48,508 nt of DNA from Nocardia vaccinii NBRC 15922. GTDB lineage: Bacteria > Actinomycetota > Actinomycetes > Mycobacteriales > Mycobacteriaceae. The stretch is taken from assembly GCF_001613305.1 (NCBI RefSeq), contig NZ_BDCC01000081.1, forward strand, positions 1 through 48,508, in the 5' to 3' direction. Below, one piece after another: positions 40,824-48,508 of the stretch. A model generated the notes under the pieces. The model searched no databases and was not told where the DNA came from. It saw only the letters and a program-made list of their open reading frames with translations. Positions within the stretch are counted from its first letter, which is position 1, and the number at the start of each line of letters is the position of its first letter. Made by a program: the position numbers and the translations under genes.

Positions 40824-43127
40824 ATGGGCGGCGTGATCGGGATCGGAAGCGTCGTGCGGGGGCGGGGCGGGTTGCTGTGGGTGGTGTTGGTCGTACTGGC
40901 CGGTGTGCTGGTCCCGACGACGTCGCCACCTGGTGTCGCACGCGCGGACGACGGCGTGGCTGGGGAGTGGTCGGCCACGTCGGACATGTTCGCGCCGAAC
41001 GATTTTCGAGCTGCCCCGTATCTGGGTAACGGCCGGATCGGCACGATGCTGCCGCCCAGCGGTGGTGGGTACCACGATTACGGAGACACGGCACGCACCG
41101 CGTTCCCGTTGCAGCAGCCTCGGTACACCGGCACGTTTCTGGCCGGTTTCTATGCTCGGGCGGCTCCCTCGCCGCAGTACACGCAGGTGATCGCGGCGTT
41201 GCCGGCCTGGTCGGGGCTGACCGTCGGGGTCCTCGGTCATGAATACCGGGCCGACGTGGATCCGGCGGCGGTGCACGACTACCGCCAGACGCTCGATTAC
41301 CGGACGGCAACGGCGACAACTCGAGTCACCTGGACGCCGGATCCCGGGCATCGGGTGCGCCTGCGTTACGACACGTTCGTGTCCCGCTCGCGACCCGACC
41401 TGGCGGTGCAGCGGTTGACCCTCGTCCCCGACTTCTCCGGAGACGTCGAGGTCACCGACTTGATCGACGCCGCGGCAGCGCGACGGGTGTCCCCGGTGAC
41501 CGCCTTTGCCGATCCGGCCCGTGAGCAGAGCGTCGCCGGGGTGCGCGCGGACGGCTCGGCGGACACCGCATTCGTGGTTTCGGCCGTCGATACGCCCCGG
41601 CACACCGCGGCCGCGGCACTGCCCGCCACCAGTGGGATCCGCTACACCACGCCGGTGACCGCGGGCGGCGAGTACACGTTCACCAAGTACGTGGGAATCT
41701 CCTCGACCGACTACGGCCCCGATCCGCGGGCTGCCGCGGCCGCCGCGGCCGAGTCCGGCCGGGCGGCGGGTTACCGCACCGAATACGGCGCGCATACCGA
41801 CGCGTGGAACCAGTTGTGGCGCAAGGGAATCGATATCGCCGGGCGCGAGGACTACATGCGGTGGATCCACGCGGCCCTGTATTCGGTGCTGGCCAGTGTT
41901 CGTGCGGGTGACCGGTGGGCCGTGCAGCCCGCGGGACTGTCCTCCGACGATTACGGCGGCATGACGTTCTGGGATGCGGACACCTGGATCTTCCCGACAC
42001 TGCTGGCGCTGTACCCGGACCTGGCGCGCACGATAGTCGACTTTCGTGGCCGGTCCCTGCCATCCGCGCGGTCCAATGCTCGCGGCTACGGATTCCCGGG
42101 CGCGTTGTACCCGTGGAACGACGGTCCTGCCCAGCGGTGCGCCTCACCGGTGGTGTGCGGACTCACCGAGGAACACCTGAGCAACGAGATCGCCCTGGCG
42201 CAGTGGCAGTACTACACCGCTACCAGCGATCGACAATGGCTGCACACCACCGGCGCCCCGGTGATCACCGCCATCGCCGACTACCTCACCGCCCGGGTGG
42301 GCCCGAAAATGCCCGACGGGAAATACCATTACGTGCCGGCGGCCGGGGCCGACGAGTATGTCGCGGTGTCGGTCGACAACGCTCTCACCAACGGTGGAGT
42401 GATGAACACGATGCGCATCGCCGCCCGGGCCGCCGGGACGGCCGGGCTGCCGGTCGACCCGCGCTGGGCCGACGTCGCCGCCAACATGGCCATGCCACCC
42501 GACATCGCCCCCGGGGTACCCGCCGAATACCTCGGGTATGCGGGAGCGCCGATCAAACAGGCCGATACCGTGCTGCTCAGCTACCCGTTCTCCTACACCT
42601 CACCCGGGTACTCGCCGGTCGACACGCTGCACTACTACTTCGATCGGACCGACCCCGGCGGCCCGAACATGAGCAATGCCGTCGGCGCGATTCTCAGCGC
42701 CGACTACGACCCCTGCCGCACCCAGCACTTCCTCGACCAGTCGGTGCGGCCATATGTGCGTGGTCCCTACGACTTTCAATCCGAGGCACGCGGTGACCGT
42801 TCCGGCGCGAACGCACTCGGTCAGGCGGCGTGGATCTTCGTCACCGGCGCAGCCGGCTTCCTGCAGGGATTGCTCTACGCTCCGACCGGACTGCGCTGGA
42901 CCGATTCTCATCCGCGACTGAATCCCGTGCTGCCCCAAGGATTTTCACGTGGGTTGACCATCCGTGGGCTCGCGGTGGGCGCCGGCGCCGTCACCGTCCG
43001 CATCGCGCCGCGCACCACGACGGTGACCCTCGCCTCCGGTGGCCCGATAACCTTCGACACCCCCGCGGGACCTGAAACCGTCACCTCCGCGCGACCCCTG
43101 CGAATACCCACCCGATCGGCCTGCTGA
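40824..43127 (+). CDS. secreted GH65-like glycoside hydrolase
   Basis: The start is ATG 40824 or GTG 40833; the latter has better spacing from gagg (40820-40823). About 767 residues follow. A signal peptide (LLWVVLVVLAGVLVPTTSP, then ARA) precedes an N-terminal beta-rich domain and an (alpha/alpha)-barrel-like catalytic domain. TFWDADTWIFPTLLALYPD and GYGFPGALYPWNDG are typical of the GH65 branch containing acid trehalase and protein-glucosylgalactosylhydroxylysine glucosidase. GADEYVAVSVDNALTN carries a candidate catalytic Glu. A short beta-rich C-terminal domain follows. It should hydrolyse an alpha-glucosidic substrate outside the cell; trehalose or a trehalose-containing lipid is possible in a mycolate producer, but the substrate cannot be read. 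Confidence 0.88.
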   Translation: MGGVIGIGSVVRGRGGLLWVVLVVLAGVLVPTTSPPGVARADDGVAGEWSATSDMFAPNDFRAAPYLGNGRIGTMLPPSGGGYHDYGDTARTAFPLQQPRYTGTFLAGFYARAAPSPQYTQVIAALPAWSGLTVGVLGHEYRADVDPAAVHDYRQTLDYRTATATTRVTWTPDPGHRVRLRYDTFVSRSRPDLAVQRLTLVPDFSGDVEVTDLIDAAAARRVSPVTAFADPAREQSVAGVRADGSADTAFVVSAVDTPRHTAAAALPATSGIRYTTPVTAGGEYTFTKYVGISSTDYGPDPRAAAAAAAESGRAAGYRTEYGAHTDAWNQLWRKGIDIAGREDYMRWIHAALYSVLASVRAGDRWAVQPAGLSSDDYGGMTFWDADTWIFPTLLALYPDLARTIVDFRGRSLPSARSNARGYGFPGALYPWNDGPAQRCASPVVCGLTEEHLSNEIALAQWQYYTATSDRQWLHTTGAPVITAIADYLTARVGPKMPDGKYHYVPAAGADEYVAVSVDNALTNGGVMNTMRIAARAAGTAGLPVDPRWADVAANMAMPPDIAPGVPAEYLGYAGAPIKQADTVLLSYPFSYTSPGYSPVDTLHYYFDRTDPGGPNMSNAVGAILSADYDPCRTQHFLDQSVRPYVRGPYDFQSEARGDRSGANALGQAAWIFVTGAAGFLQGLLYAPTGLRWTDSHPRLNPVLPQGFSRGLTIRGLAVGAGAVTVRIAPRTTTVTLASGGPITFDTPAGPETVTSARPLRIPTRSAC

Positions 43128-43256
43128 CCACATTCGGCCGGCGCGCCTGCGGGAAATGAGAGATGGCCGCCAAGTGAGTTGGCCCAACCCCCTACCGGCG
43201 GGTAACCAAGGCTCCTACACTCGAATGTGATCCGCGTCACCTTCGAGGAGGGCATC

Positions 43257-45212
43257 ATGGCGACTACCGCAAAAGTCGACGCCACCGAGGAACAAGCTCG
43301 CGCGCTCGTCGAGGAATCCCGCGAAAGTACCTGGGGCAAGCCGTCATTCGCGAAGGAAATGTTTCTCGGCCGGTTCCGGCTGGACCTGATCCATCCTTTC
43401 CCGCGGCCGTCCGCCGAGGACGAGGCCAAGGCCGAGACATATCTGCGGCGCCTGCGGGAATTCTGCGAGACCATCGACGGCAGCCGGATCGAGGACGAGG
43501 CCAAGATCCCCGAGCACTACGTGCGCGGGCTGGCCGAACTGGGGTGTTTCGGGCTCAAGATCCCGGAGGAGTACGGCGGGCAGGGGCTCTCGCAGGTCGG
43601 CTACAACCGCGCGCTGATGTTGGTCGGCTCCGCGCACCCCAGCCTGGGAGTGTTGCTGTCGGCGCATCAGTCGATCGGTGTGCCCGAGCCGCTGAAGCTG
43701 GCCGGCACCGCGGAACAGAAACGGGAGTTCCTGCCGCGCTGCGCCCGCGGCGCGGTGAGTGCGTTCCTGCTCACCGAACCCGATGTGGGCTCGGATCCGG
43801 CGCGGATGGCCAGCACCGCGACCCCGACGGCCGACGGCGAGGCATACGAACTGAACGGCGTGAAGCTGTGGACCACCAACGGCGTCGTGGCCGAGTTGCT
43901 GGTGGTCATGGCGCGGGTGCCCAAGAGCGACGGGCATCGAGGCGGTATTTCGGCATTCGTGGTCGAGGCCGATTCGCCCGGCATCACCGTCGAGCGCCGC
44001 AACTCCTTCATGGGGCTGCGCGGCATCGAGAACGGCCTGACCCGCATGTACAACGTGCGCGTACCCAGCCGCAATCTGATCGGCCGCGAAGGTGACGGGC
44101 TGAAGATCGCGCTCACGACCCTCAACGCCGGTCGACTGGCGATCCCCGCTCTGTGCGCGGCGGCGGCCAAATGGTCGCTCGGGATCGGCCGCGAATGGAC
44201 ACTGAACCGCGTCCAGTGGGGGCGGCCGGTGGGTCAGCACGCCGCCGTCGGTTCGAAACTGTCCTACATCGCCGCAACCGCTTTCGCGCTCGAGGCGGTC
44301 CTGGATCTGTCCGGCGCGATGTGCGACGAGGGGCGCAACGACATCCGCATCGAAGCCGCACTGGCCAAGCTGTGGGCATCGGAGGTGGGCTGCCGGATCG
44401 CCGACGAACTGGTGCAGATCCGCGGCGGGCGCGGCTATGAGACCGCGGCCTCGCTACGTGCCCGGGGCGAGCGCGCGGTGGGAGCCGAGCAGTTGTTGCG
44501 GGATCTGCGCATCAACCGCATCTTCGAGGGATCGAGCGAGATCATGCGACTGCTGATCGCGCGCGAGATGGCCGATGCGCACATGGCCGCGGCCGGTGCG
44601 CTGGTCGACCGCAACGCGCAGTTCAAGGACAAGGCCAAGGCCGCCGTAGGGGCGGGCGGTTTCTACGCCAAGTGGTTCCCGCAGTTGGCCGTCGGGGCGG
44701 GGACGACGCCGGGCGGGTTCACCGAATTCGGGCCGTTGGCGGGACATTTGCGTTTCGTCGAACGCTCCGCGCGCAAACAGGCGCGGTCGCTGATGTACGC
44801 GATGGGTCGCTGGCAGGCGAAACTCGAGTACCGCCAAGGCTTTCTGGGCCGCATCGTCGATATCGGCGCGGAACTGTTCGCGATGTCCGCCGCCTGCGTG
44901 CGGGCCCGGGCGCTGCGAGCCGAGAACAGCGCGGACGCCGACGCCGCACAGGAATTGGCCGACGTGTTCTGCCGCCAAGCCCGTGTCCGGGTGCGCCAAC
45001 TGTTCGACGCTCTGTGGGACAACACCGACGACGCCGACACGGCATTGGCCCGGAAAATCCTGGACGGCCGGTACCGGTGGCTCGAAAACGGTGTGCTCGA
45101 TCCGAGTGCGGGGACGGGCCCGTGGATCGCCGAATGGGAACCGGGCCCGTCCACCGAGACGAATCTGCTTGCTCCGTTCCTGCCGTCCACTCGGACCGAG
45201 GCGACCACCTAG
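43257..45212 (+). CDS. long acyl-CoA dehydrogenase, FadE10-like
   Basis: ATG 43257 follows gaggaggg (43245-43252); the frame is open from 43227. The product has 651 residues, matching the long, VLCAD-like type represented by FadE10 of M. tuberculosis (650 residues). The first ~400 residues form a standard acyl-CoA dehydrogenase: PEEYGGQGLSQVGYNRAL, LTEPDVGSDPARM, LNGVKLWTTNG, then RGGRGYETA. RIFEGSSEIMRLLIARE holds the expected catalytic Glu. The C-terminal ~200 residues are the extra helical domain of the long forms, often linked with membrane association or dimerisation. It probably acts in fatty acid oxidation. Confidence 0.92.
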   Translation: MATTAKVDATEEQARALVEESRESTWGKPSFAKEMFLGRFRLDLIHPFPRPSAEDEAKAETYLRRLREFCETIDGSRIEDEAKIPEHYVRGLAELGCFGLKIPEEYGGQGLSQVGYNRALMLVGSAHPSLGVLLSAHQSIGVPEPLKLAGTAEQKREFLPRCARGAVSAFLLTEPDVGSDPARMASTATPTADGEAYELNGVKLWTTNGVVAELLVVMARVPKSDGHRGGISAFVVEADSPGITVERRNSFMGLRGIENGLTRMYNVRVPSRNLIGREGDGLKIALTTLNAGRLAIPALCAAAAKWSLGIGREWTLNRVQWGRPVGQHAAVGSKLSYIAATAFALEAVLDLSGAMCDEGRNDIRIEAALAKLWASEVGCRIADELVQIRGGRGYETAASLRARGERAVGAEQLLRDLRINRIFEGSSEIMRLLIAREMADAHMAAAGALVDRNAQFKDKAKAAVGAGGFYAKWFPQLAVGAGTTPGGFTEFGPLAGHLRFVERSARKQARSLMYAMGRWQAKLEYRQGFLGRIVDIGAELFAMSAACVRARALRAENSADADAAQELADVFCRQARVRVRQLFDALWDNTDDADTALARKILDGRYRWLENGVLDPSAGTGPWIAEWEPGPSTETNLLAPFLPSTRTEATT

Positions 45213-45229
45213 AAGCGGCCCGAGCGCCG

Positions 45230-45850
45230 TCACACCATTTCGGGAACCCGAAGGTGCGCGAGCGCCAATTCGAACTCGACGCCGTCGATCAATTCCGCGC
45301 CGGATCGACGGCTGGCATCGGCCCGCAGCGACGCGGCCTGGTCGCGACTGCGGGCCATCGCCTCGGCGCTGTCATAGGTGGCGGACGACACCGCGCGACC
45401 GGATGCCCTGTTGATCAACAGGCTCGCACTGCAGAAGCCTTCGAGGGTTTCCATTTCCGACAGGAACTGACTTCGGTATGCCTCGACGGCGGCATCGAGT
45501 CGGTCGGGAGCGGTTTTGAGCCAGGTCGCGCGCACGCAGGCCCCCTGCGGCGAATTGTGCTCACGGTGCAGGACGGCGATCTCCCATTCCTCGACCTTGG
45601 CACTGCCGCCGAAGAGTTCTGCGGCCCGGTCGCGGATCGGGCGCACATGGTCCGCGCTCGCGTGCAGCGCTTCCGCGGAATCCCATGCGCTCGTGGCGAT
45701 GCACCGGCCCGAGCTCCGGTCCACCAACAGTGACAGCCCGACGCAGCCCGGGATGCCGGTGAGAGCGGGCATCACCTCGTCGCGAACGTACGCGAGCCCG
45801 GCATCGATTTCGGAGGGTCGCGCCTGAATCGTGGTGGAGCGTGCGTACAC
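45230..45850 (-). CDS. duplicated ABM-fold (dimeric alpha-beta barrel) protein
   Basis: GTG 45850 follows aaggggg and gives 206 residues; the frame itself reaches further up. The protein consists of two similar halves of about 100 residues. Each has a beta strand, a helical stretch and the element ATSAWDSAEALHASA (first half) or SSATYDSAEAMARSR (second half), followed by a basic helix. This resembles the antibiotic-biosynthesis-monooxygenase fold, usually a homodimer, here fused in tandem. Members are heme- or quinone-acting enzymes or stress proteins, so the reaction cannot be assigned. Its end converges on the FadE10-like gene with 17 bp between the stops. An AraC-type regulator gene lies just upstream on the same strand. 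Confidence 0.75.
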   Translation of the reverse strand: MYARSTTIQARPSEIDAGLAYVRDEVMPALTGIPGCVGLSLLVDRSSGRCIATSAWDSAEALHASADHVRPIRDRAAELFGGSAKVEEWEIAVLHREHNSPQGACVRATWLKTAPDRLDAAVEAYRSQFLSEMETLEGFCSASLLINRASGRAVSSATYDSAEAMARSRDQAASLRADASRRSGAELIDGVEFELALAHLRVPEMV

Positions 45851-46028
45851 GTCCGTACCCCCTTCTCGACTCGAAGGCAGCGCCCCGGTGGCGCCACCGG
45901 TACCTTGTTCACCCTGCTCTTCCGTGGCCGCCGATGCAATAGTGGTCGCCCGCCGGGGCGGCACGCCGGTTGGGGGCCGAAACGTTCGCCCGCCCCGATC
46001 GCGAGCCTGGCCGGGGTGCGCGACGAAG

Positions 46029-46988
46029 TCACGGACGCATGGCGTCTGCTCGTACACTGCCGGGTGTCACGCCGAAATGCCGGCGGAAGGCCTTGTTGAA
46101 ACTGCCGGCCGAACCGAAGCCGAGGTCGAGCCCGATCCGGGCGATGCTCAGATGCCGGTAGGCGGGCGCGCCGAGGCGCGTGCGGGCGAGCCGCAGACGC
46201 TCGGCCATGATGAGCTCGCGAGGTGTGGTACCGGCACGCTGGAGGACCGACTGGATCTGACGCAGCGACCAACCGAGCGCGTCGGCAATGGCGGCGCCGG
46301 TCAGCGCCGGATCGTGGGCGTGCCGTCGAACGTACTCGCGAACAGTTTCCACCAGCTCGTCGGTGTGCGTCGCCGCGGCCGGGGACTCGCCGAGGATCAG
46401 CATGCACAGCAGGTCGACCAGTCGTTCGGAGACCGCGTCGAATTGGCGTGCGGTCAGGGTGTCCTGCTCGGAATGCAGGCCGGCAGCGATTCGGGCGGTC
46501 ACGCGGCCGAGTCCGGTCGTGAGGTCCAACGGCCGGACCGGTGCGGCTGTCCGGCCGAGGCGGTGCTGGATCTCGTGCCGGGGAATCGTCATGATCAGCC
46601 CGGTACTGCGGTCGCTCATCGAGACTTCCATCGGCTGGTCGATGGTGACCAGAGCACATGTTCCCGGCGGTAGCGAACCGCCCTCGCCGTCCTGACGGAG
46701 TAGGACTTGTCCGGTGGTGGCCAACACGAGCCGGTAATCCTCGTCGGGGGCAGTGCGGATGTGCCTGCGGTCGCGACAGTAGGTCACGGCGTCGGATTCC
46801 CACCCCACCAGCTGGTACAGATCCGTCCGGCGCCGCAGCGCGCGGCCCCGGAAGTCGCTGCGGCTCGGGAAGCGATAACCCAGGCGGCCGTGATACGAGT
46901 CGATCAGGTGCGCCCAGTAGTCGACGCGTTCACGGGGATGCATCACCTCCGTGGTGGCCGATTCGGCATCAGGTGTGCGGTTCACCAA
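46029..46988 (-). CDS. AraC-family transcriptional regulator
   Basis: The start is TTG 46988 or GTG 46985, after gggag; about 319 residues. The N-terminal ~180 residues resemble the AraC-type ligand-sensing domain (RVDYWAHLIDSYHGRLGY near the start; a beta-rich core with GTCALVTIDQPMEV). The C-terminal ~100 residues carry the double helix-turn-helix: ALTGAAIADALGWSLRQIQS, then LSIARIGLDLGFGSAGSFNK with AFRRHFGVTPGSVR. It probably controls the downstream ABM-fold gene, the divergent cupin gene (255 bp between starts), or both. Confidence 0.92.
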   Translation of the reverse strand: MVNRTPDAESATTEVMHPRERVDYWAHLIDSYHGRLGYRFPSRSDFRGRALRRRTDLYQLVGWESDAVTYCRDRRHIRTAPDEDYRLVLATTGQVLLRQDGEGGSLPPGTCALVTIDQPMEVSMSDRSTGLIMTIPRHEIQHRLGRTAAPVRPLDLTTGLGRVTARIAAGLHSEQDTLTARQFDAVSERLVDLLCMLILGESPAAATHTDELVETVREYVRRHAHDPALTGAAIADALGWSLRQIQSVLQRAGTTPRELIMAERLRLARTRLGAPAYRHLSIARIGLDLGFGSAGSFNKAFRRHFGVTPGSVRADAMRP

Positions 46989-47243
46989 CCCGGACTCCCG
47001 GAATTCGTCATCGTCGCTGGATCCGGCCGGAGCCGGACAGCCATCAGATTAGCCCGGTGGACTCGCGACAGTGGGGTATCGGGCGTCGGTGAACTGTGCG
47101 CGCCGGGACCATCGCCCTGCGCTCGCGGACTACAGGGACGAACGCCCGCATCGATACCGTCGTTGTACCGCTGCGCGCCAAGCGAAATCGCAGTCAGCGG
47201 CGGTGCGCTTTCATCCGGTGCCGACAAGTCGAGGAGTGTGCGG

Positions 47244-47777
47244 ATGCGCAGAATTGTGGTGGGACATGACGAGGCCGGGCAGGCGCGAGTGCTACAGGAC
47301 CGCGACATCGAACCGGTCACCCTGGCTTTGCTTCCCGGTGCCGAGATGCACCGGATGTGGGAACTGGACGAGCCGGCCCGCCTGCCGTTGACCGAGATCC
47401 CGCAGCAGCCATATGGCCAGTATTTTCCGGGGCCGGACGGGTTGCGGTTCGGGTTCATCACTGTCCCGCCGGGGTTGACCTACGAACCCCCGGCCGAGTG
47501 GTCCGAGGCCGAATTCGCTTCCGCCGCAGCCGAAGCCGAAGCCAAGCTGCCCGGCTTGATGAATACCTTCGACACCACCCGCCCGGGGGCGCACGCCACT
47601 GGCACGGTCGACTTCGTGGTCGTGCTCAGCGGCCGGGGCCGCATGCGCGTGGGCGAGGGGATCGACGTACAGCTGTCCCCGGGCGACTGCATCGTGCAGA
47701 ACGGGGCTCTGCACGCGTGGTTCAATGACGGCACCGAGCCGTTCGTCTTCTGCTACACCCTGTGTGGTGCGCGTTGA
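47244..47777 (+). CDS. cupin-domain protein
   Basis: ATG 47244 follows gaggag by 7 nt and gives 177 residues. The C-terminal half is a single cupin barrel: GTVDFVVVLSGRGRM, LSPGDCIVQNGALHAWFN and a final strand FVFCYTLCG. Only one of the usual metal-binding histidines (HAW) is evident in the second motif, and the first motif has none of the standard H-x-H pair, so metal binding is doubtful. The N-terminal half is a beta-rich extension seen in similar small cupins of aromatic and fatty acid pathways. It is divergent from the AraC regulator and probably under its control. Confidence 0.85.
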   Translation: MRRIVVGHDEAGQARVLQDRDIEPVTLALLPGAEMHRMWELDEPARLPLTEIPQQPYGQYFPGPDGLRFGFITVPPGLTYEPPAEWSEAEFASAAAEAEAKLPGLMNTFDTTRPGAHATGTVDFVVVLSGRGRMRVGEGIDVQLSPGDCIVQNGALHAWFNDGTEPFVFCYTLCGAR

Positions 47778-47837
47778 CCGAACCTGCTTGTCGGTACGGA
47801 AGGTTCTGGGTGGTGTGCCGGTGAAGGGGAGGGCGTG

Positions 47838-48508
47838 ATGGGACTTGCGGACGAACAGGACACCTGCGACATCTACCCGATGTCGTTGAGCCCGTACGCG
47901 GCCCGAGCGCACTGGTCCGAGCACAGCTGGCACGAGTGCTCGGTCGGAGTGGCAGCGCGGGCGGTGATCGAGGGTGCCCGCAATCGCCGCTGGGATGACA
48001 TCGACTCGTTGGTGACACCGCAGGATTGGGTGACTGCCTACTTAGCCCGGAATCTGAAGGCGCTGCTCGGTCCCGGCGGGCAGGTGGAGTTGGTCGCCGA
48101 CGATACGATGACCGCCGTCTCGATGCCTCACGCCCTGGTGGCCTGGGTGCACGACAGGATGAATTTCCAAGCGCCGATCCTCGCCCCACCCGTGCAGCGG
48201 CTGTCGACCGAGGACTGGGCGGTTCTGACGAAATCCGAACACGTCCCCGTCGCTGCCTTGCGGGAATTGCGTCGTCTGGGCGTGCAGATTCTGGAGCCTG
48301 GGCAGCGACTTCGCCTGCCGATGACATCGCACCCGGATGTCTGGCAGGAATCGTGGTGGCACGAGTGGCCGCAGCGGCATGTGCGATATCCGGACCTGCT
48401 CGGCGTGCCGCCGATGCTGGTCCTGCTCAACTACTGTTTCTGGGCCGCGAAAAGCCCACACCAGCTCACCCGGCGGCACAAAGAGATCCTGTTCGAGGCC
48501 GAAGCGAG
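47838..48508 (+). CDS. unrecognised protein, cut by the window end
   Basis: ATG 47838 (or GTG 47835) follows ggggaggg and opens a frame without a stop to the end of the window, at least 223 residues. Third codon positions are strongly G+C-biased. The sequence is tryptophan- and histidine-rich (ARAHWSEHSWHECSVGVAAR; ESWWHEWPQRHVRYPDLLGV) with no signal peptide, membrane helix or family motif that I recognise. It follows the cupin gene by 60 bp on the same strand and may be co-transcribed. The true length and C-terminus are unknown. Confidence 0.75.
   Translation, partial: MGLADEQDTCDIYPMSLSPYAARAHWSEHSWHECSVGVAARAVIEGARNRRWDDIDSLVTPQDWVTAYLARNLKALLGPGGQVELVADDTMTAVSMPHALVAWVHDRMNFQAPILAPPVQRLSTEDWAVLTKSEHVPVAALRELRRLGVQILEPGQRLRLPMTSHPDVWQESWWHEWPQRHVRYPDLLGVPPMLVLLNYCFWAAKSPHQLTRRHKEILFEAEA

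Noticed and set aside
46029..46057. Extension of the ABM-fold protein frame to 46057, overlapping the AraC gene
   Set aside because: GTG 45850 has a good ribosome binding site and the residues upstream of it are low-complexity, so the longer form is unlikely.

Overview
The window is high-G+C actinobacterial DNA, most likely from Nocardia or a close mycolic-acid-producing relative. The gene content supports this: a DesA3-type membrane desaturase paired with its dedicated reductase, a wax ester synthase/diacylglycerol acyltransferase, a cutinase-family hydrolase, a 651-residue FadE10-like acyl-CoA dehydrogenase, and many secreted proteins with GTG or TTG starts. No tRNA, rRNA, CRISPR array or transposase is visible.

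Left flank (1-4772): a gene-poor start with one hairpin and one doubtful small reading frame, then a helix-turn-helix protein (1287-2294) closed by a perfect 19-bp hairpin. An acyl-CoA dehydrogenase-like gene (2536-3642) and a small secreted protein on the minus strand (3730-4008) follow, with about 760 bp of non-coding DNA before the main gene.

Centre (4773-29234): one reading frame of 8153 codons encodes a complete seven-module non-ribosomal peptide synthetase: C-A-T | C-A-T | C-A-T | C-A-T | C-A-T-E | C-A-T | C-A-T-TE. The first condensation domain is EntF-like and so should accept an acyl or aryl starter in trans. Ten-residue specificity codes read by eye suggest Thr-like, Val-like, unassigned, unassigned (Pro- or Ser-like), Ile-like with epimerisation, small or branched aliphatic, and Thr. 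This resembles the heptapeptide of the Nocardia peptidolipins (acyl-Thr-Val-D-Ala-Pro-D-alloIle-Ala/Val-Thr, quoted from memory). The match is clearest at positions 1, 2, 5 and 7 and is not proven. No acyl-activating enzyme or acyl carrier protein is in the window. An MbtH-like gene lies about 2 kb downstream on the opposite strand (31261-31500).

Right of the synthetase (29235-35590): a strong terminator, an unrecognised 262-residue protein, convergent genes for a secreted glycine-rich protein and MbtH, a membrane-anchored cutinase-like enzyme, an FkbM-family methyltransferase, and a short protein that looks like an isolated thumb segment of DNA polymerase I.

Right flank (35591-48508): general lipid and carbohydrate metabolism. 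It holds the ferredoxin-type reductase and DesA3-like desaturase pair behind a perfect palindrome, WS/DGAT, a lipoprotein, a secreted GH65-type glycosidase, the FadE10-like dehydrogenase, a duplicated ABM-fold protein, an AraC regulator, a cupin, and a gene cut by the window end. Most of this probably does not belong to the peptide cluster.
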